Assembly (NCBI GenBank): GCA_938084135.1
Contig: CALKDS010000009.1
Location: forward strand, 1 to 61,498
Length of the DNA: 61,498 nt
Origin: an uncultured Flavobacteriales bacterium
Lineage (GTDB): Bacteria > Bacteroidota > Bacteroidia > Flavobacteriales > Schleiferiaceae
Direction of reading: 5' to 3'
Shown: positions 17,878-27,522 of the stretch, in pieces
Layout of the letters: every line of letters begins with the position of its first letter
Position numbering within the stretch: the stretch's first letter is position 1
The notes under the pieces: model-generated
What the model was told of the DNA's origin: nothing
The model's database searches: none
The model's input: only the letters and a program-made list of their open reading frames with translations
Translations under genes and position numbers: made by a program

Positions 17878-20304
17878 ATGAAACGGATCTACCCAAGCCT
17901 TATTATACTGATTTTCAGCTCTTCAGTCTTTTCTCAGTCCCTTACTCAAACCGTAAGAGGTACTATTGTCGATGCTGACTCTAAGTTTCCATTGATGGGA
18001 GCTAGCGTTATTATAGGTTCACAAGAAGTATCTACAGCAAACGATGGCTCTTTTAAAATCAATAATATTCCTATTGGGAGAAGTTCAATTTCAGTGTCTC
18101 TATTTGGTTATAAAGGTCAGACTCGATCTTTAGAACTCAACTCAGCAAAAGAAGTCGTTGTCAATATTCCACTGGTAGAATCTTCTACTCAACTTGGTAC
18201 GGTTGATGTAGTAGCAGTACAATCTGGACAAGCGAAAAATGAGATGGCAACAGTCTCATCTAGGCAGTTTTCTGTTGAAGAAACAAACCTATACGCCGGA
18301 AGCAGAGGGGAACCAGCAAGAATGGCAACAAACTTTGCAGGAGTTCAAGGGTCAGATGACCAGAGAAATGATCTTGTCATAAGGGGCAATACCCCGGCTG
18401 GCGTATTGTATCGAATGGATGGAATTAATATCCCGAATCCAAATCACTTTAGTATTCCTGGAACTGGAGGCGGTCCAGTAACTATCTTGAACAATAAGTT
18501 TCTTGCTAATTCTGATTTCTTTACTGGTGCTTGGCCTGCCGAGTATGGCAATGCCATAGCTGGAGTATTTGACTTAGAAATGAGGGATGGTAATAATGAA
18601 AAGTTTGAGGGAAGTGCTCAATTGGGTCTTTTGGGAACAGAGCTAATGCTTGAAGGGCCACTTGGGAAAAAGAAAGGTCGTCTCGCTCCCTCATTTTTAG
18701 GAGTTTATCGCTACAGCACCCTATCTCTCTTTGAATCACTAAATATTCCACTTGGAACAAATGCACTACCGCAATATCAAGATGGTGCATTTAGGCTCAC
18801 ATTTCCTCATAAAAATGGAGGCAAGCTTGCACTTTGGACAATGTTTGGTCAGAGTAATATAGATATTTTAATCAGCGATCAAGTGGATACAAGCGGATTT
18901 GAAAGTTATGGGGATGCGGATCGTGATTCTTATTTTGGAAGTGATATGATAGTAGGAGGATTAAGTTATTCCAAACCTATCAATAAGAGATCATTTATGA
19001 AAGCTGGAATTGGAGCATCTCATTCTCAAGTAAGAGCTGTAAATACTAAATTAGGTAGGAATGTAACAGAGCAGCCGGATGGATCTTTTGGATGGAATAT
19101 CCTCTCCAATGATACTATGCTAAACTATACATTCACAGAAAATAAACTTCATGCTTACATAGCTTTTAACCAAAAAATAGGATCTCGTGGAACCATTCAA
19201 TATGGCGTAAATGCTGATGTCTATTTTTTGAATTATCAAGACTCCATTCGGGATTTTGATGGCTTAACTGGCACTTTACCTCCATGGAGGGTTCAATGGG
19301 CATCTCAAGCCTCTTGGCCTGTCATTCAGCCATATATATCATATAAATCCAGGCTTACAGAAAAAACAACGTTCACAGCAGGAGCAACTTCTCTTTATTC
19401 AGGAGTTAATAATGAATCTTTTATGCCCCTCGCTCCTCGTCTCGGCCTAAGCTATCAAGCAAATGATAACGATCGATTCTTTGCTGGAACGGGATTACAT
19501 GCACAAGGCCAAGCACCATACCTGTATTATTATGCCTTAACTACAGTGAACCATGATCCACAAGAGCATAATACAGACAGAATTGGCTTAATGAAGAGTC
19601 TGCAATTTGCTGGAGGATGGGAACGTAATTTTTCAGGATCACCCATTAGAACCAAGATAGAAGCATACTACCAATATCTTTACGATATTCCTGTAGAAGT
19701 TCGGCCGAGTAGTTTTTCTATGCTTAATACTGGATCAGGATTTGGTAGAATTTGGCCTGACACTCTGGAAAACTCAGGGACTGCAAGAAATTATGGTGTT
19801 GAATTAACTGCAGAAAGATTTTTCTCCAAAGGTTTTTATTTTCTCACTACAGCAAGTCTCTTTGATGCAAAATACCGAGGATCCGATGGTGTTCAAAGAA
19901 ATACTGTTTTCAATGGCAGGTATGCTATTAATATACTTGGAGCTAAAGAATTTAAACTTGGCGCAAATAACCGATTCACATTAGGAAGTAAATTCACAAC
20001 TGTAGGTGGTAGATGGTTTGGGGAAGAAGTAGATAAAACGGAATCCATAAGAACAGGTGAGATTGTTTTTGTGGATGCAACAAATAATTTTCGGCAATAT
20101 CGAGCATATCTGCGATTAGATTTAAAGCTAGGATATAAATGGAACCATCCCAAAACAGCATGGGAATTTGGCCTAGATATTTCTAATATTACCAGACATC
20201 AAAATATTCTTACGCTTACTTATGTAGACGGCCTCGCTAATCCTGTCAGAGAAGAATATCAACTAGGGTTGTTTCCTGTATTTTATTTAAGGTGTGACTT
20301 CTAA
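17878..20304 (+). CDS. TonB-dependent outer-membrane receptor
   Basis: An 808-residue receptor unrelated in detail to its divergent neighbour. Signal peptide ends near SSVFSQ; carboxypeptidase-regulatory domain (VRGTIVDADSKFPLMGASV), then plug sequence (SSRQFSVEETNLYAGSRGEP, LVIRGNTPAGVLYRMDGI) and a beta barrel to the C-terminal FPVFYLRCDF. No DUF4249 or SusD partner follows; the gene ends at a strong terminator and appears to be a single-gene transcript. Ligand unknown. Confidence 0.93.
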   Translation: MKRIYPSLIILIFSSSVFSQSLTQTVRGTIVDADSKFPLMGASVIIGSQEVSTANDGSFKINNIPIGRSSISVSLFGYKGQTRSLELNSAKEVVVNIPLVESSTQLGTVDVVAVQSGQAKNEMATVSSRQFSVEETNLYAGSRGEPARMATNFAGVQGSDDQRNDLVIRGNTPAGVLYRMDGINIPNPNHFSIPGTGGGPVTILNNKFLANSDFFTGAWPAEYGNAIAGVFDLEMRDGNNEKFEGSAQLGLLGTELMLEGPLGKKKGRLAPSFLGVYRYSTLSLFESLNIPLGTNALPQYQDGAFRLTFPHKNGGKLALWTMFGQSNIDILISDQVDTSGFESYGDADRDSYFGSDMIVGGLSYSKPINKRSFMKAGIGASHSQVRAVNTKLGRNVTEQPDGSFGWNILSNDTMLNYTFTENKLHAYIAFNQKIGSRGTIQYGVNADVYFLNYQDSIRDFDGLTGTLPPWRVQWASQASWPVIQPYISYKSRLTEKTTFTAGATSLYSGVNNESFMPLAPRLGLSYQANDNDRFFAGTGLHAQGQAPYLYYYALTTVNHDPQEHNTDRIGLMKSLQFAGGWERNFSGSPIRTKIEAYYQYLYDIPVEVRPSSFSMLNTGSGFGRIWPDTLENSGTARNYGVELTAERFFSKGFYFLTTASLFDAKYRGSDGVQRNTVFNGRYAINILGAKEFKLGANNRFTLGSKFTTVGGRWFGEEVDKTESIRTGEIVFVDATNNFRQYRAYLRLDLKLGYKWNHPKTAWEFGLDISNITRHQNILTLTYVDGLANPVREEYQLGLFPVFYLRCDF

Positions 20305-20328
20305 AACAAGAGATATGGTTTACTGAAT

Positions 20329-20354
20329 CACATCTCTTAAGAGATGTGCTTTTT
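20329..20354 (+). terminator. Intrinsic terminator after TonB receptor
   Basis: Perfect 20-base inverted repeat (left arm CACATCTCTT, 20329-20348) followed by CTTTTT. On the minus strand the flank is not T-rich, so it should act mainly on the plus-strand receptor gene. Confidence 0.75.
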
Positions 20355-20362
20355 ATAAAAAA

Positions 20363-21151
20363 CTAAGCTTTGCCAGTGTTTTTAGAATTCTGAATGTAGT
20401 TAAGGATCCGCAATTGAAGAAATCTTGGAATCAGTAGAGGGGACATAGTAAATATATAATTCAGTATCCCCGGAACTACCCTCCTCTTTCCTTTTAAAGC
20501 ACCTTCGACTCCTTTTAAAGCAACCTTGTGTGATGTCATGTGAGGAATTAATGGACCATCCATGAGTGGGGATTTTTTCAATCCTGCACGCTCAAAAAAT
20601 TTTGATTTCGTAGGCCCTGGGCACAATGTGGTTACCGTGACCTTAGTTTTTCTGAGTTCGTGATTCAGAGATTCGGAAAATGAGAGAACAAATGCCTTAC
20701 TAGCATAGTACGCAGCTAAATGTGGCCCCGGGAAAAAAGCAGCAATAGAAGCAACATTCAGTATTTTACCGCTTCCTCTTTTTACCATTCTTTTTGCAAA
20801 CTCTGCAGAAAAGTGTAGTAATATTTCCACATTAAGCTTTATCATATTCTCCAACTCGCCTTTTTCCGAATTAATAACTTCTTTCCAAACACCAAAACCA
20901 GCATTATTAACCATTAAATCAATTGGTGTTGTGTCCACCCATGACCAGAAATCATTTAACCCTTTCTCTTTGGATAGATCTGTTGAGAGTGTTTTACATA
21001 AAGGGAATTCTTTTTTTAATCCTTCAATAGCTTCTAGGTTTCGACCTGTTAACCATAATGAATACCCTTTTAAATGAAGAATTTTAGCCATCTCATACCC
21101 TATGCCTGAAGTGGCCCCAGTAATAAGTGCTGTCTTTGATTCAATTCCCAT
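20363..21151 (-). CDS. Short-chain dehydrogenase/reductase
   Basis: A classical SDR oxidoreductase of 262 residues. Seen: the cofactor motif TGATSGIG near the N-terminus, an Arg/Asn after the second strand (WLTGRN) suggesting NADP(H), NNAGFG, the catalytic Ser in LNVASIAAF and YYASKAF with the active Tyr and Lys, then PGPTKS. ATG 21151 is chosen because it starts just before the Rossmann strand; ATG 21169 would add six residues. The C-terminal stretch with hydrophobic ILNYIFTMSPLLIPRF resembles the membrane-associated DltE/YqjQ-like branch. Substrate unknown. Confidence 0.88.
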   Translation of the reverse strand: MGIESKTALITGATSGIGYEMAKILHLKGYSLWLTGRNLEAIEGLKKEFPLCKTLSTDLSKEKGLNDFWSWVDTTPIDLMVNNAGFGVWKEVINSEKGELENMIKLNVEILLHFSAEFAKRMVKRGSGKILNVASIAAFFPGPHLAAYYASKAFVLSFSESLNHELRKTKVTVTTLCPGPTKSKFFERAGLKKSPLMDGPLIPHMTSHKVALKGVEGALKGKRRVVPGILNYIFTMSPLLIPRFLQLRILNYIQNSKNTGKA

Positions 21152-21216
21152 CCCAATATTAAACAACAAGCCATCTATCTTTGTTTAAATTTTCAGAACA
21201 ATAGAACTATTTGATA

Positions 21217-23403
21217 TTGAAAAAGTTTATTTTAATAGCATTTTTCCTTTCATTTTTGGCATTCCATTTAAAAGGACAAACTGTTCAAAATTTAGTTGTA
21301 CCATATCTCCCTGAAGGCCATTTTCTTGATGGGTATGTAAGTTCAAAAAAATACGCGGGCGCTATTGAATTAGAGCTAGAATATGAGATTAATCCAGGGA
21401 CAAATACCCCGAGTCCTTTTTTAACAAAAGGATATATTTTCAGAACAGATCAAGCTCTAATTATCGGGTTTATCGCGAATTTTGATCCTAAAAGCTTTAG
21501 AGCTAATCTTCAACGCAGAGATGAAGCTTGGGACGACGACGTAATAGGTATTGCTTTGGATGTATATGGAGATACAAGAAATATGGTATTTCTAGGAAGT
21601 AATGCATATGCTGTTCAATTGGATGTCAGAAAGAATGATCCTGCAAATAATAGAGGAGATGATCAATTTGATGGATCATTCGATTGTAATTATGAAACTT
21701 GGGCTAAACGATATGATTCATCTTATACTGTTGAAATGCGAATTCCCTTTAATTCATTGCAATTTGGAAACTCTAATGAACAGCGTTGGAAATTTTCTTT
21801 CTGGAGAAAAGCATTCAATGGTGCTCAAGAAATTCAAATTCAAACATTTTTTCTGGACCGAGCAAATCCCTGCAGTGATTGTCAATATGCACATGCATTA
21901 ATCTTAGATGGAATTAAGCCTAAATTACGCAGTACTATTCTTCCTTATGCTTTTGGTGCTGTTAGCTCTGAATCTACAGATGAAATCTCAAGTATCGCAA
22001 AAATTGGTGGTTCAGCTTTTATCGCCCTTAGCCCCGCAACATCAATTGAAGCAGCATTAATTCCAGATTTTTCTCAAGTAGAAGCAGACGTAGCTCAAGT
22101 GAGTATTAACTCTTCATTTGCATTGTTTTATCCTGAGAGACGACCATTTTTTATTGAAGGAAGTGACTTATTAGAGTCCAGATTAAAATATGTTTACACT
22201 AGAACAATAAGTCAACCACTCGCATTATCTAAATTGAATTTTCAAAGTAAAAAATTAAGGTTATATGCTCTTACCGGATATGATCCATCATCACCCTATT
22301 TAGTCCCAGGAGAAAATTATTCATCGTATGGAACATCTACCGGAAATTGGTCCAGCATTATCAGAGCTGAGCACCCGATGAAAAATGCTTCAAGCTTTGG
22401 ATTCATGTCAACTCACAGAATTTATGATGAAGGTGGGTTCGGCCATACACTAGCTCTTGATTTAAACACTCAAATCAGTCCGCGCTGGAGATACAAGGTA
22501 GAGTTGGCAAGAACGGAAACTTTGGAACCTGAAAACGATTGGATTTCTTCAGGTGAGAAATTCTCCGAACACACAGCAGAATTAGATGGTGAAAGATTTT
22601 CTGGATACAGTCTATTTTCTGGAATTTACAGACAGACGACAAATTGGAAGACACGAGCAGATATTATGCTTATATCTCCAACCTTTCGCCCGGAAATGGG
22701 ATTTGAACCCCGAAATAATTTTCGTCGATTAGAAATTGGACAACAATACAGAGGCTTCCCAAATGGGAAATACATCAAAAACTACTCTATTTACGCTGAG
22801 ACTTCTTTGTACACGAATTACAGCAATGTAATCAAAGAAAGATCTACATTCACATTTGCTAGAATGCAATTATTTGGAAATGTCAATTTATCATTTAACG
22901 GTAAATTTATTGAGAAAGAGAACTATTTGGATAGCGACTATGACAATCTTTTCAATGGACGATTAAATATATCATGGTCCCCAAACCAGGCTTTTAGTTT
23001 TGGATCAGGAATTGGGGGTGGACGATCGATCGCTTACAATGAAACGAATCCTCGAGAAGGAATTATTCAAAGAAGAGGCATAGACCTAAACTTGCAAGCT
23101 AAAGGTAAATTTCAATGGGGTTTAGATCTTGACTATGAGAAAATGACAGAATTATTTGACCCCACATTATCAATCTATGAGGGATTCTTATTTCAATCTG
23201 TATTTAAGTATACTCTCACCCGAGCTCTTGATTTTCGATTAGTGAGTCAGTTAAATAATTTTAATTCAGATGAAATAAATGTTTTAATGCAACCGCTAAT
23301 TCAATACCGGCCAACTGCTTTTTCTCTTTTCTACATTGGCGGTCTGTTTCAAAATGGCAAATTTCAAGGATACCTGAAATGGCAAAAGCAGATTGGCAAT
23401 TAA
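21217..23403 (+). CDS. CBM9-like plus DUF5916 outer-membrane barrel protein
   Basis: A 728-residue protein with signal peptide (to about LKGQ), an N-terminal carbohydrate-binding-family-9-like beta sandwich (residues about 25-225, with DEAWDDDVIGIALD and TVEMRIPFNSLQF) and a DUF5916 beta barrel (DFSQVEADVAQVSINSSF, LFYPERRPFFIEGSDLL). Members are outer-membrane proteins, some linked to surface hydrolases; the role is not known. There is no ATG: the start is TTG, either 21217 (giving MKKFILIAFF, preferred) or 21211. It is a single-gene unit between an SDR gene and a glycosyltransferase. Confidence 0.82.
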   Translation: MKKFILIAFFLSFLAFHLKGQTVQNLVVPYLPEGHFLDGYVSSKKYAGAIELELEYEINPGTNTPSPFLTKGYIFRTDQALIIGFIANFDPKSFRANLQRRDEAWDDDVIGIALDVYGDTRNMVFLGSNAYAVQLDVRKNDPANNRGDDQFDGSFDCNYETWAKRYDSSYTVEMRIPFNSLQFGNSNEQRWKFSFWRKAFNGAQEIQIQTFFLDRANPCSDCQYAHALILDGIKPKLRSTILPYAFGAVSSESTDEISSIAKIGGSAFIALSPATSIEAALIPDFSQVEADVAQVSINSSFALFYPERRPFFIEGSDLLESRLKYVYTRTISQPLALSKLNFQSKKLRLYALTGYDPSSPYLVPGENYSSYGTSTGNWSSIIRAEHPMKNASSFGFMSTHRIYDEGGFGHTLALDLNTQISPRWRYKVELARTETLEPENDWISSGEKFSEHTAELDGERFSGYSLFSGIYRQTTNWKTRADIMLISPTFRPEMGFEPRNNFRRLEIGQQYRGFPNGKYIKNYSIYAETSLYTNYSNVIKERSTFTFARMQLFGNVNLSFNGKFIEKENYLDSDYDNLFNGRLNISWSPNQAFSFGSGIGGGRSIAYNETNPREGIIQRRGIDLNLQAKGKFQWGLDLDYEKMTELFDPTLSIYEGFLFQSVFKYTLTRALDFRLVSQLNNFNSDEINVLMQPLIQYRPTAFSLFYIGGLFQNGKFQGYLKWQKQIGN

Positions 23404-23533
23404 TTCAGGTAGAGAGATATCAAATTCAAATTATATTTTTTTATTTTTTTTTAAAATTTAACCTAATGATTTGTCTTTTAAAAAATCTTAAATTGTAGCA
23501 AAATGTATTCAGAATGAGTTAATTAAAAATATA

Positions 23534-24853
23534 ATGTCACAATTATCACGAGTCTTTTTAGTTAGTTCATTGTTTTTTCTTTTAAGTACACTCCATCTTT
23601 TTACTCCGGGACAATTTTTAGATGGCGCCACCTATGCCTCAATTTCCAGGAATCTTTCTCAAGGGCTTGGTAGCTTTTGGGATCTCTTTTATACACCTAA
23701 CCTTTATCCCCATTTTATTGAGCATCCTCCACTTTTTTTTGGAGTTCAGTCACTATTTTTCTCTTTTTTTGGTGACTACTGGTATACCGAAGATATTATG
23801 GGTTTCTTCCTTTGGGTAATTACTGCACTTGGGATAGATAGAATATGCCGATGGTCTGGCCTATCAGCAAGAGGCACTCAGTGGGCACTGATATTTTGGA
23901 CCATCGTGCCTCTTGTTTCATGGTCTTTTGGAAATAATCTTTTAGAAATATTAGTTAGCCCTTTAACTGTTTGGTCCGTAGCCCTGTCAATTTATGGTAT
24001 AAAAAAGAAACAACCTTTTACTATAGCAATGGCAGGCATGCTTATTACAGGAGCATTCATGACTAAAGGCCCCGTAGGTCTTTTTCCTTTGGTATTCCCC
24101 TTTTTCTGGCACATCACGTCAAGTTCAAATCAAAAATTCAGATTCTTAATCAAAGACAGTCTGGTTTTATCACTGGGAGTATTATTAATAATGAGTTTAA
24201 TACTCCTCTCCAAAGATGCTATTGCTGTCATTAATTCTTATTGGGCAAAGCAAGTAGTTAATAGCATTTCAAATATCACTACTGTAAAAAGCCGTTTTTA
24301 TATTGTACTAGTGTTTTTTATCCAGTTGGCACTACCATTATTATTGGCTCTAATAATTCGAATATTTAACAAAGGCTTAAGTCCGAATAAAAAAACACTT
24401 TCTAGAAGCCTAACGTTTGGACTATTTTCATTAGTTGCAGTGCTACCTATGGCCGTGTCTCTCAAGCAGAGCCATTTTTATTCTACCCCAGCATATCCTT
24501 TTGCAGCAATATCAATTGCGTTCTTTATAGAACGATGTCTTCTTCAATTTAAACGAATCACATCAAGAATATTTTTTCAAATCATAATATCATCTTTTTC
24601 TATTGGCATTTTGCTCAGATTATTTCCGTTTGTATATGACCATCGCGATTTACAATTACGTGAGTCTATTAAATACCATGCAAATCAATACCGAGGAGAT
24701 ACTGTATTTGTGAGTGATGATTTATTTACTAATTGGAGCTTACATGCCCATTGCGCCAGAATTGGCCAAATATATCTGAGCCGTAACAAGAAAAATATAG
24801 CCTACCCTAGTCTCATTGAGAAGAATAACGGCAGAATTATAATAACTCCATAA
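23534..24853 (+). CDS. Membrane glycosyltransferase, GT39/ArnT-like
   Basis: A 439-residue polytopic membrane protein with about ten hydrophobic segments. The first periplasmic loop carries LDGATYASISRNL and, further on, HPPLFFGVQS, the pattern of the ArnT/PMT superfamily, which moves sugars from polyprenyl phosphate to proteins or lipids outside the inner membrane. The C-terminal soluble tail is short. The donor could come from the GtrB/DPM1-type synthase at 29878, but this is inference. The 130 bases upstream are AT-rich with no clear promoter. Confidence 0.75.
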   Translation: MSQLSRVFLVSSLFFLLSTLHLFTPGQFLDGATYASISRNLSQGLGSFWDLFYTPNLYPHFIEHPPLFFGVQSLFFSFFGDYWYTEDIMGFFLWVITALGIDRICRWSGLSARGTQWALIFWTIVPLVSWSFGNNLLEILVSPLTVWSVALSIYGIKKKQPFTIAMAGMLITGAFMTKGPVGLFPLVFPFFWHITSSSNQKFRFLIKDSLVLSLGVLLIMSLILLSKDAIAVINSYWAKQVVNSISNITTVKSRFYIVLVFFIQLALPLLLALIIRIFNKGLSPNKKTLSRSLTFGLFSLVAVLPMAVSLKQSHFYSTPAYPFAAISIAFFIERCLLQFKRITSRIFFQIIISSFSIGILLRLFPFVYDHRDLQLRESIKYHANQYRGDTVFVSDDLFTNWSLHAHCARIGQIYLSRNKKNIAYPSLIEKNNGRIIITP

Positions 24854-24879
24854 TTCTGAGAAATAAATCAGATTTAATA

Positions 24880-24911
24880 AAAATAAAAAAGCCGGCGATT
24901 AACACCGGCTT
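24880..24911 (-). terminator. Intrinsic terminator after tRNA-Ser
   Basis: Read on the minus strand, a 7-base-pair stem AAGCCGG/CCGGCTT (arms 24905-24911 and 24889-24895) with a 9-base loop is followed by a T-rich tract. It lies 11 bases beyond the 3' end of the tRNA. Confidence 0.75.
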
Positions 24912-24921
24912 CCTTTCTGTG

Positions 24922-25006
24922 CGGAAGATGAGGGATTCGAACCCCCGGACCTTTTACAGTCAATAGTTTTCAAGACTACCGCAATCGACCACTCTGCCAA
25001 TCTTCC
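24922..25006 (-). tRNA. tRNA-Ser (anticodon UGA)
   Basis: 85 bases that fold as a class II tRNA: acceptor GGAAGAT/ATCTTCC with discriminator G73 as expected for serine, a D arm with GAGTGGTCGA, anticodon loop CTTGAAA (anticodon TGA), a long variable arm, and a T loop TTCGAAT. CCA is not encoded. The GCGGAAG pairing two bases further out is an extension of the acceptor helix and would give the wrong D-arm register. A -7 box lies exactly 4 bases before the mature 5' end. Confidence 0.95.
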
Positions 25007-25010
25007 GCGG

Positions 25011-25018
25011 CAAAAGTA
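25011..25018 (-). promoter_or_regulatory. -7 box TACTTTTG for tRNA-Ser
   Basis: Perfect TAnnTTTG match on the minus strand, 4 bases before the mature tRNA 5' end. Transcription would start at or within a base or two of tRNA position 1, leaving little or no 5' leader for RNase P. Confidence 0.6.
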
Positions 25019-25033
25019 CGTAACTTCGTGCTT

Positions 25034-26509
25034 ATGAAAAAGATGCTTTTTGGACTATTTCTACTCTACACATCTTTACTACTAGCGCAAAATGCAAATA
25101 GTAATAAAAATATTGATATACCGATTGGCATAGATGTAACGCCATACTGGGATATGGAGAATCATCCTTACCTCCAAATATGCATTTCCGTAAATGCAAA
25201 AAATTTATATTATCAAGCAGAAAATGATAAGCCACCTCATGTTACTTTCCTTACTTATTTAACTGAAAATTCTTCACAAAATGTTATTGATATTGATAAA
25301 ATAAAACTCATCTGCCCAAAGCGAGACTCATCAAAAAATCAATATACAATTAGTCAAAGCATATTTCTTGGCGCTGATACTGGAAAGCTCGAATTGAGCG
25401 TTTTATATGGAGTTGGTGACACCATCACTGACACCTTATCAGGGGTGTTTATAATTACAGATGTTGAGGAAAAATCTTCTTTGGCCCCATTGAGATTTGT
25501 AGAGAAACAATTTGATAACCCTTTGGGAGCGAGGCCCCAATTTGGTGTAGCCTCATTTTATGGAGATGACAATATATTAAAATTCTACACCGAAGCTTAT
25601 CAGGTCCCGAAAAATCAAAAATCTTATTATTCATATCAACTTTTTTCTTTAAAAACTAATTCAGCAATTGAAGGATTTGGTGCAGTAAATCGCATTAAAA
25701 ATAATGAGTCATCAGAGAAAAAAAGTCTCCTAAGTTCATTAAAAATAAAAGATCTCCCGAGTGGGCATTACGAGATAAGATCTGTTCTAAATATTGAAAA
25801 AATGGATCCACTCCATTACCCAAAACAGAGTATTCAATTTTATAGAATAAACCCAAATGATATTGACCCATCAAAAGTCTCTGATGCAATAGACTCAAAA
25901 TGGTCGGAAACTATTGGTCTAGGTGAAAAATTAAATTGGTATATAAATGGATTATATCCCATAGCTAGCGGTTTAGAAAGAAAGCAAATTGAGTATTTAA
26001 GTGACTCCAAGAATGACACTGTAAAGCACAGGTTTATTCAGTATTTCTGGGAGTCCAGAAATCCGGTTAAATCTTTTGAAGAAGCTGAGAAATATCTGAA
26101 TATTTTAAATGAAGTAGAAAAAAAGTATTCAAGCCGAGCAGTTTCAGGATATGCAACAGATAGAGGGCGGATATTTCTTCAATATGGCCCCCCCACTCTT
26201 ACAGAAAAAAGACCATTTGAAAGTGATGGTTACCCATTTGAAATATGGCAATACAATACCTTAGAAGCGCCGAATGCCCCTTATCAAATCAACAAACTTT
26301 TTGTTTTTGCTAATTATGCAGTTGCCGGAAGAAATTATGAATTACTACATTCCGATGCAATAGGTGAAATAAAGAATACAAAATGGAGAATTGCCATTCA
26401 AAAAAGAAGTTATATGACCAATGATATTGATGACGATGGAGCCGGAAAATCTAGCGAATTTGGATCTCGAATAGATAACAATATTTTCTTTAATGGGGGT
26501 GGCCGATGA
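25034..26509 (+). CDS. GWxTD domain protein, secreted
   Basis: A 491-residue protein with a signal peptide (to about LLLAQ), beta-rich middle part and a C-terminal GWxTD domain; here the name motif reads [16 protein letters not shown] and is followed by PFEIWQY. The family is common in Bacteroidota and Acidobacteriota, with no known reaction. ATG 25034 is chosen over GTG 25028 because it gives a normal signal peptide; TAACTTCG, 5 bases upstream, is a weak -7 candidate. Its stop overlaps the next gene in ATGA, tying it to a glycosyltransferase. Confidence 0.85.
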   Translation: MKKMLFGLFLLYTSLLLAQNANSNKNIDIPIGIDVTPYWDMENHPYLQICISVNAKNLYYQAENDKPPHVTFLTYLTENSSQNVIDIDKIKLICPKRDSSKNQYTISQSIFLGADTGKLELSVLYGVGDTITDTLSGVFIITDVEEKSSLAPLRFVEKQFDNPLGARPQFGVASFYGDDNILKFYTEAYQVPKNQKSYYSYQLFSLKTNSAIEGFGAVNRIKNNESSEKKSLLSSLKIKDLPSGHYEIRSVLNIEKMDPLHYPKQSIQFYRINPNDIDPSKVSDAIDSKWSETIGLGEKLNWYINGLYPIASGLERKQIEYLSDSKNDTVKHRFIQYFWESRNPVKSFEEAEKYLNILNEVEKKYSSRAVSGYATDRGRIFLQYGPPTLTEKRPFESDGYPFEIWQYNTLEAPNAPYQINKLFVFANYAVAGRNYELLHSDAIGEIKNTKWRIAIQKRSYMTNDIDDDGAGKSSEFGSRIDNNIFFNGGGR

Positions 26510-27522
26510 AAACATCTGTGATTATTTTAAACTGGAATGGGAAAAAGTGGCTTGAGAAGTTTTTACCCTCTGTCATCGAGAGAACAAGAAAAGCTCTAAT
26601 TGTAGTTGCTGATAATGGTAGCACAGATGACTCCAAAAATTATACGCGTCTTCATCACCCCGAGGTCGTATTTATAGAAATAGGAGAAAATTTAGGATAT
26701 TCAGGAGGATACAACCGAGCGCTTCGTATTGTAAAAGAAAAGTATCCACATCTCCAATTTTCTGTTCTCCTAAATTCAGATGTAGAGCCGCAAGAAGGGT
26801 GGCTAGATCCTTTGGAAAAACGTATGGAAAAAGAGGCTGGTTTAGGAGCGATTCAACCTAAAATTCTTGATTTTCATAAACCAAATAATTTTGAATATGC
26901 TGGAGCGGCAGGAGGATTATTAGATAAATGGGGCTATCCATTTGCTCGAGGACGTGTTTTTGACAATACCGAAGAAGATAAAGGCCAATATGATTCCCCG
27001 GAATTTTCGAAAATATTTTGGGCTTCCGGAGCATGTTTAATGATTAGAGTTTCAGCATTTTTTGAATCTGGATTATTAGATGAACGGCTTTTTGCGCATA
27101 TGGAAGAGATAGATCTGTGCTGGCGTATGAACCTTAAAGGCTATGATATCGAATGTTGCACCAGTTCCTCTGTTTTACATGTTGGAGGAGGAACACTTGG
27201 CGCCATATCTCCGCAAAAAACATATTTAAATTTTAGAAATAGTCTTTTGATTATTGTTAAAAACGCACCAACAGTAGTTGCTTTGAGAATCATTTCAGGA
27301 CGTCTTTTTTTAGATGCTGCTGCAGGGGTGTTATTTATCTTCAGAAGGCAACCGAAACATCTCATTTCAGTAATCAAAGCCCACTTTTCTTTTTATAAAA
27401 TGTTCACCAAATTTGCTTTTAATCCAAGCAATCAAAAAAAAGCATGGCCCAAGCATGGACTTTATAATGGTTCAGTTGTTTGGAACTATTTTATTCGAAA
27501 AAAGGAAAAGATTAACCTCTAG
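26506..27522 (+). CDS. Glycosyltransferase family 2
   Basis: A 338-residue GT-A enzyme of the rhamnosyltransferase-like GT2 branch. Seen: VIILNWNGKKWLEKFLPSV, VADNGSTDDS (nucleotide-sugar binding), LNSDVEP (metal-binding DxD-type), and WASGACLMIR with HMEEIDLCWR, the typical acceptor-side motif. C-terminal hydrophobic/basic residues may hold it to the membrane. Translationally coupled to the GWxTD gene (4-base overlap). The 3' end overlaps convergent xerD by 11 bases. Confidence 0.9.
   Translation: MKTSVIILNWNGKKWLEKFLPSVIERTRKALIVVADNGSTDDSKNYTRLHHPEVVFIEIGENLGYSGGYNRALRIVKEKYPHLQFSVLLNSDVEPQEGWLDPLEKRMEKEAGLGAIQPKILDFHKPNNFEYAGAAGGLLDKWGYPFARGRVFDNTEEDKGQYDSPEFSKIFWASGACLMIRVSAFFESGLLDERLFAHMEEIDLCWRMNLKGYDIECCTSSSVLHVGGGTLGAISPQKTYLNFRNSLLIIVKNAPTVVALRIISGRLFLDAAAGVLFIFRRQPKHLISVIKAHFSFYKMFTKFAFNPSNQKKAWPKHGLYNGSVVWNYFIRKKEKINL

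Noticed and set aside
18521-18790. Antisense frame in the second TonB receptor
   Set aside because: Composition is that of a reverse-complement shadow; no start signals.
20329-20348. 20-base perfect palindrome as a regulator-binding site
   Set aside because: Followed by CTTTTT just after a stop codon and far from any start in that direction, so an intrinsic terminator explains it.
24921-25008. tRNA-Ser with the acceptor stem taken two bases further out
   Set aside because: GCGGAAG/CTTCCGC also pairs, but leaves A as discriminator and shifts the D arm by one base; GGAAGAT/ATCTTCC with G73 fits class II serine tRNA better.
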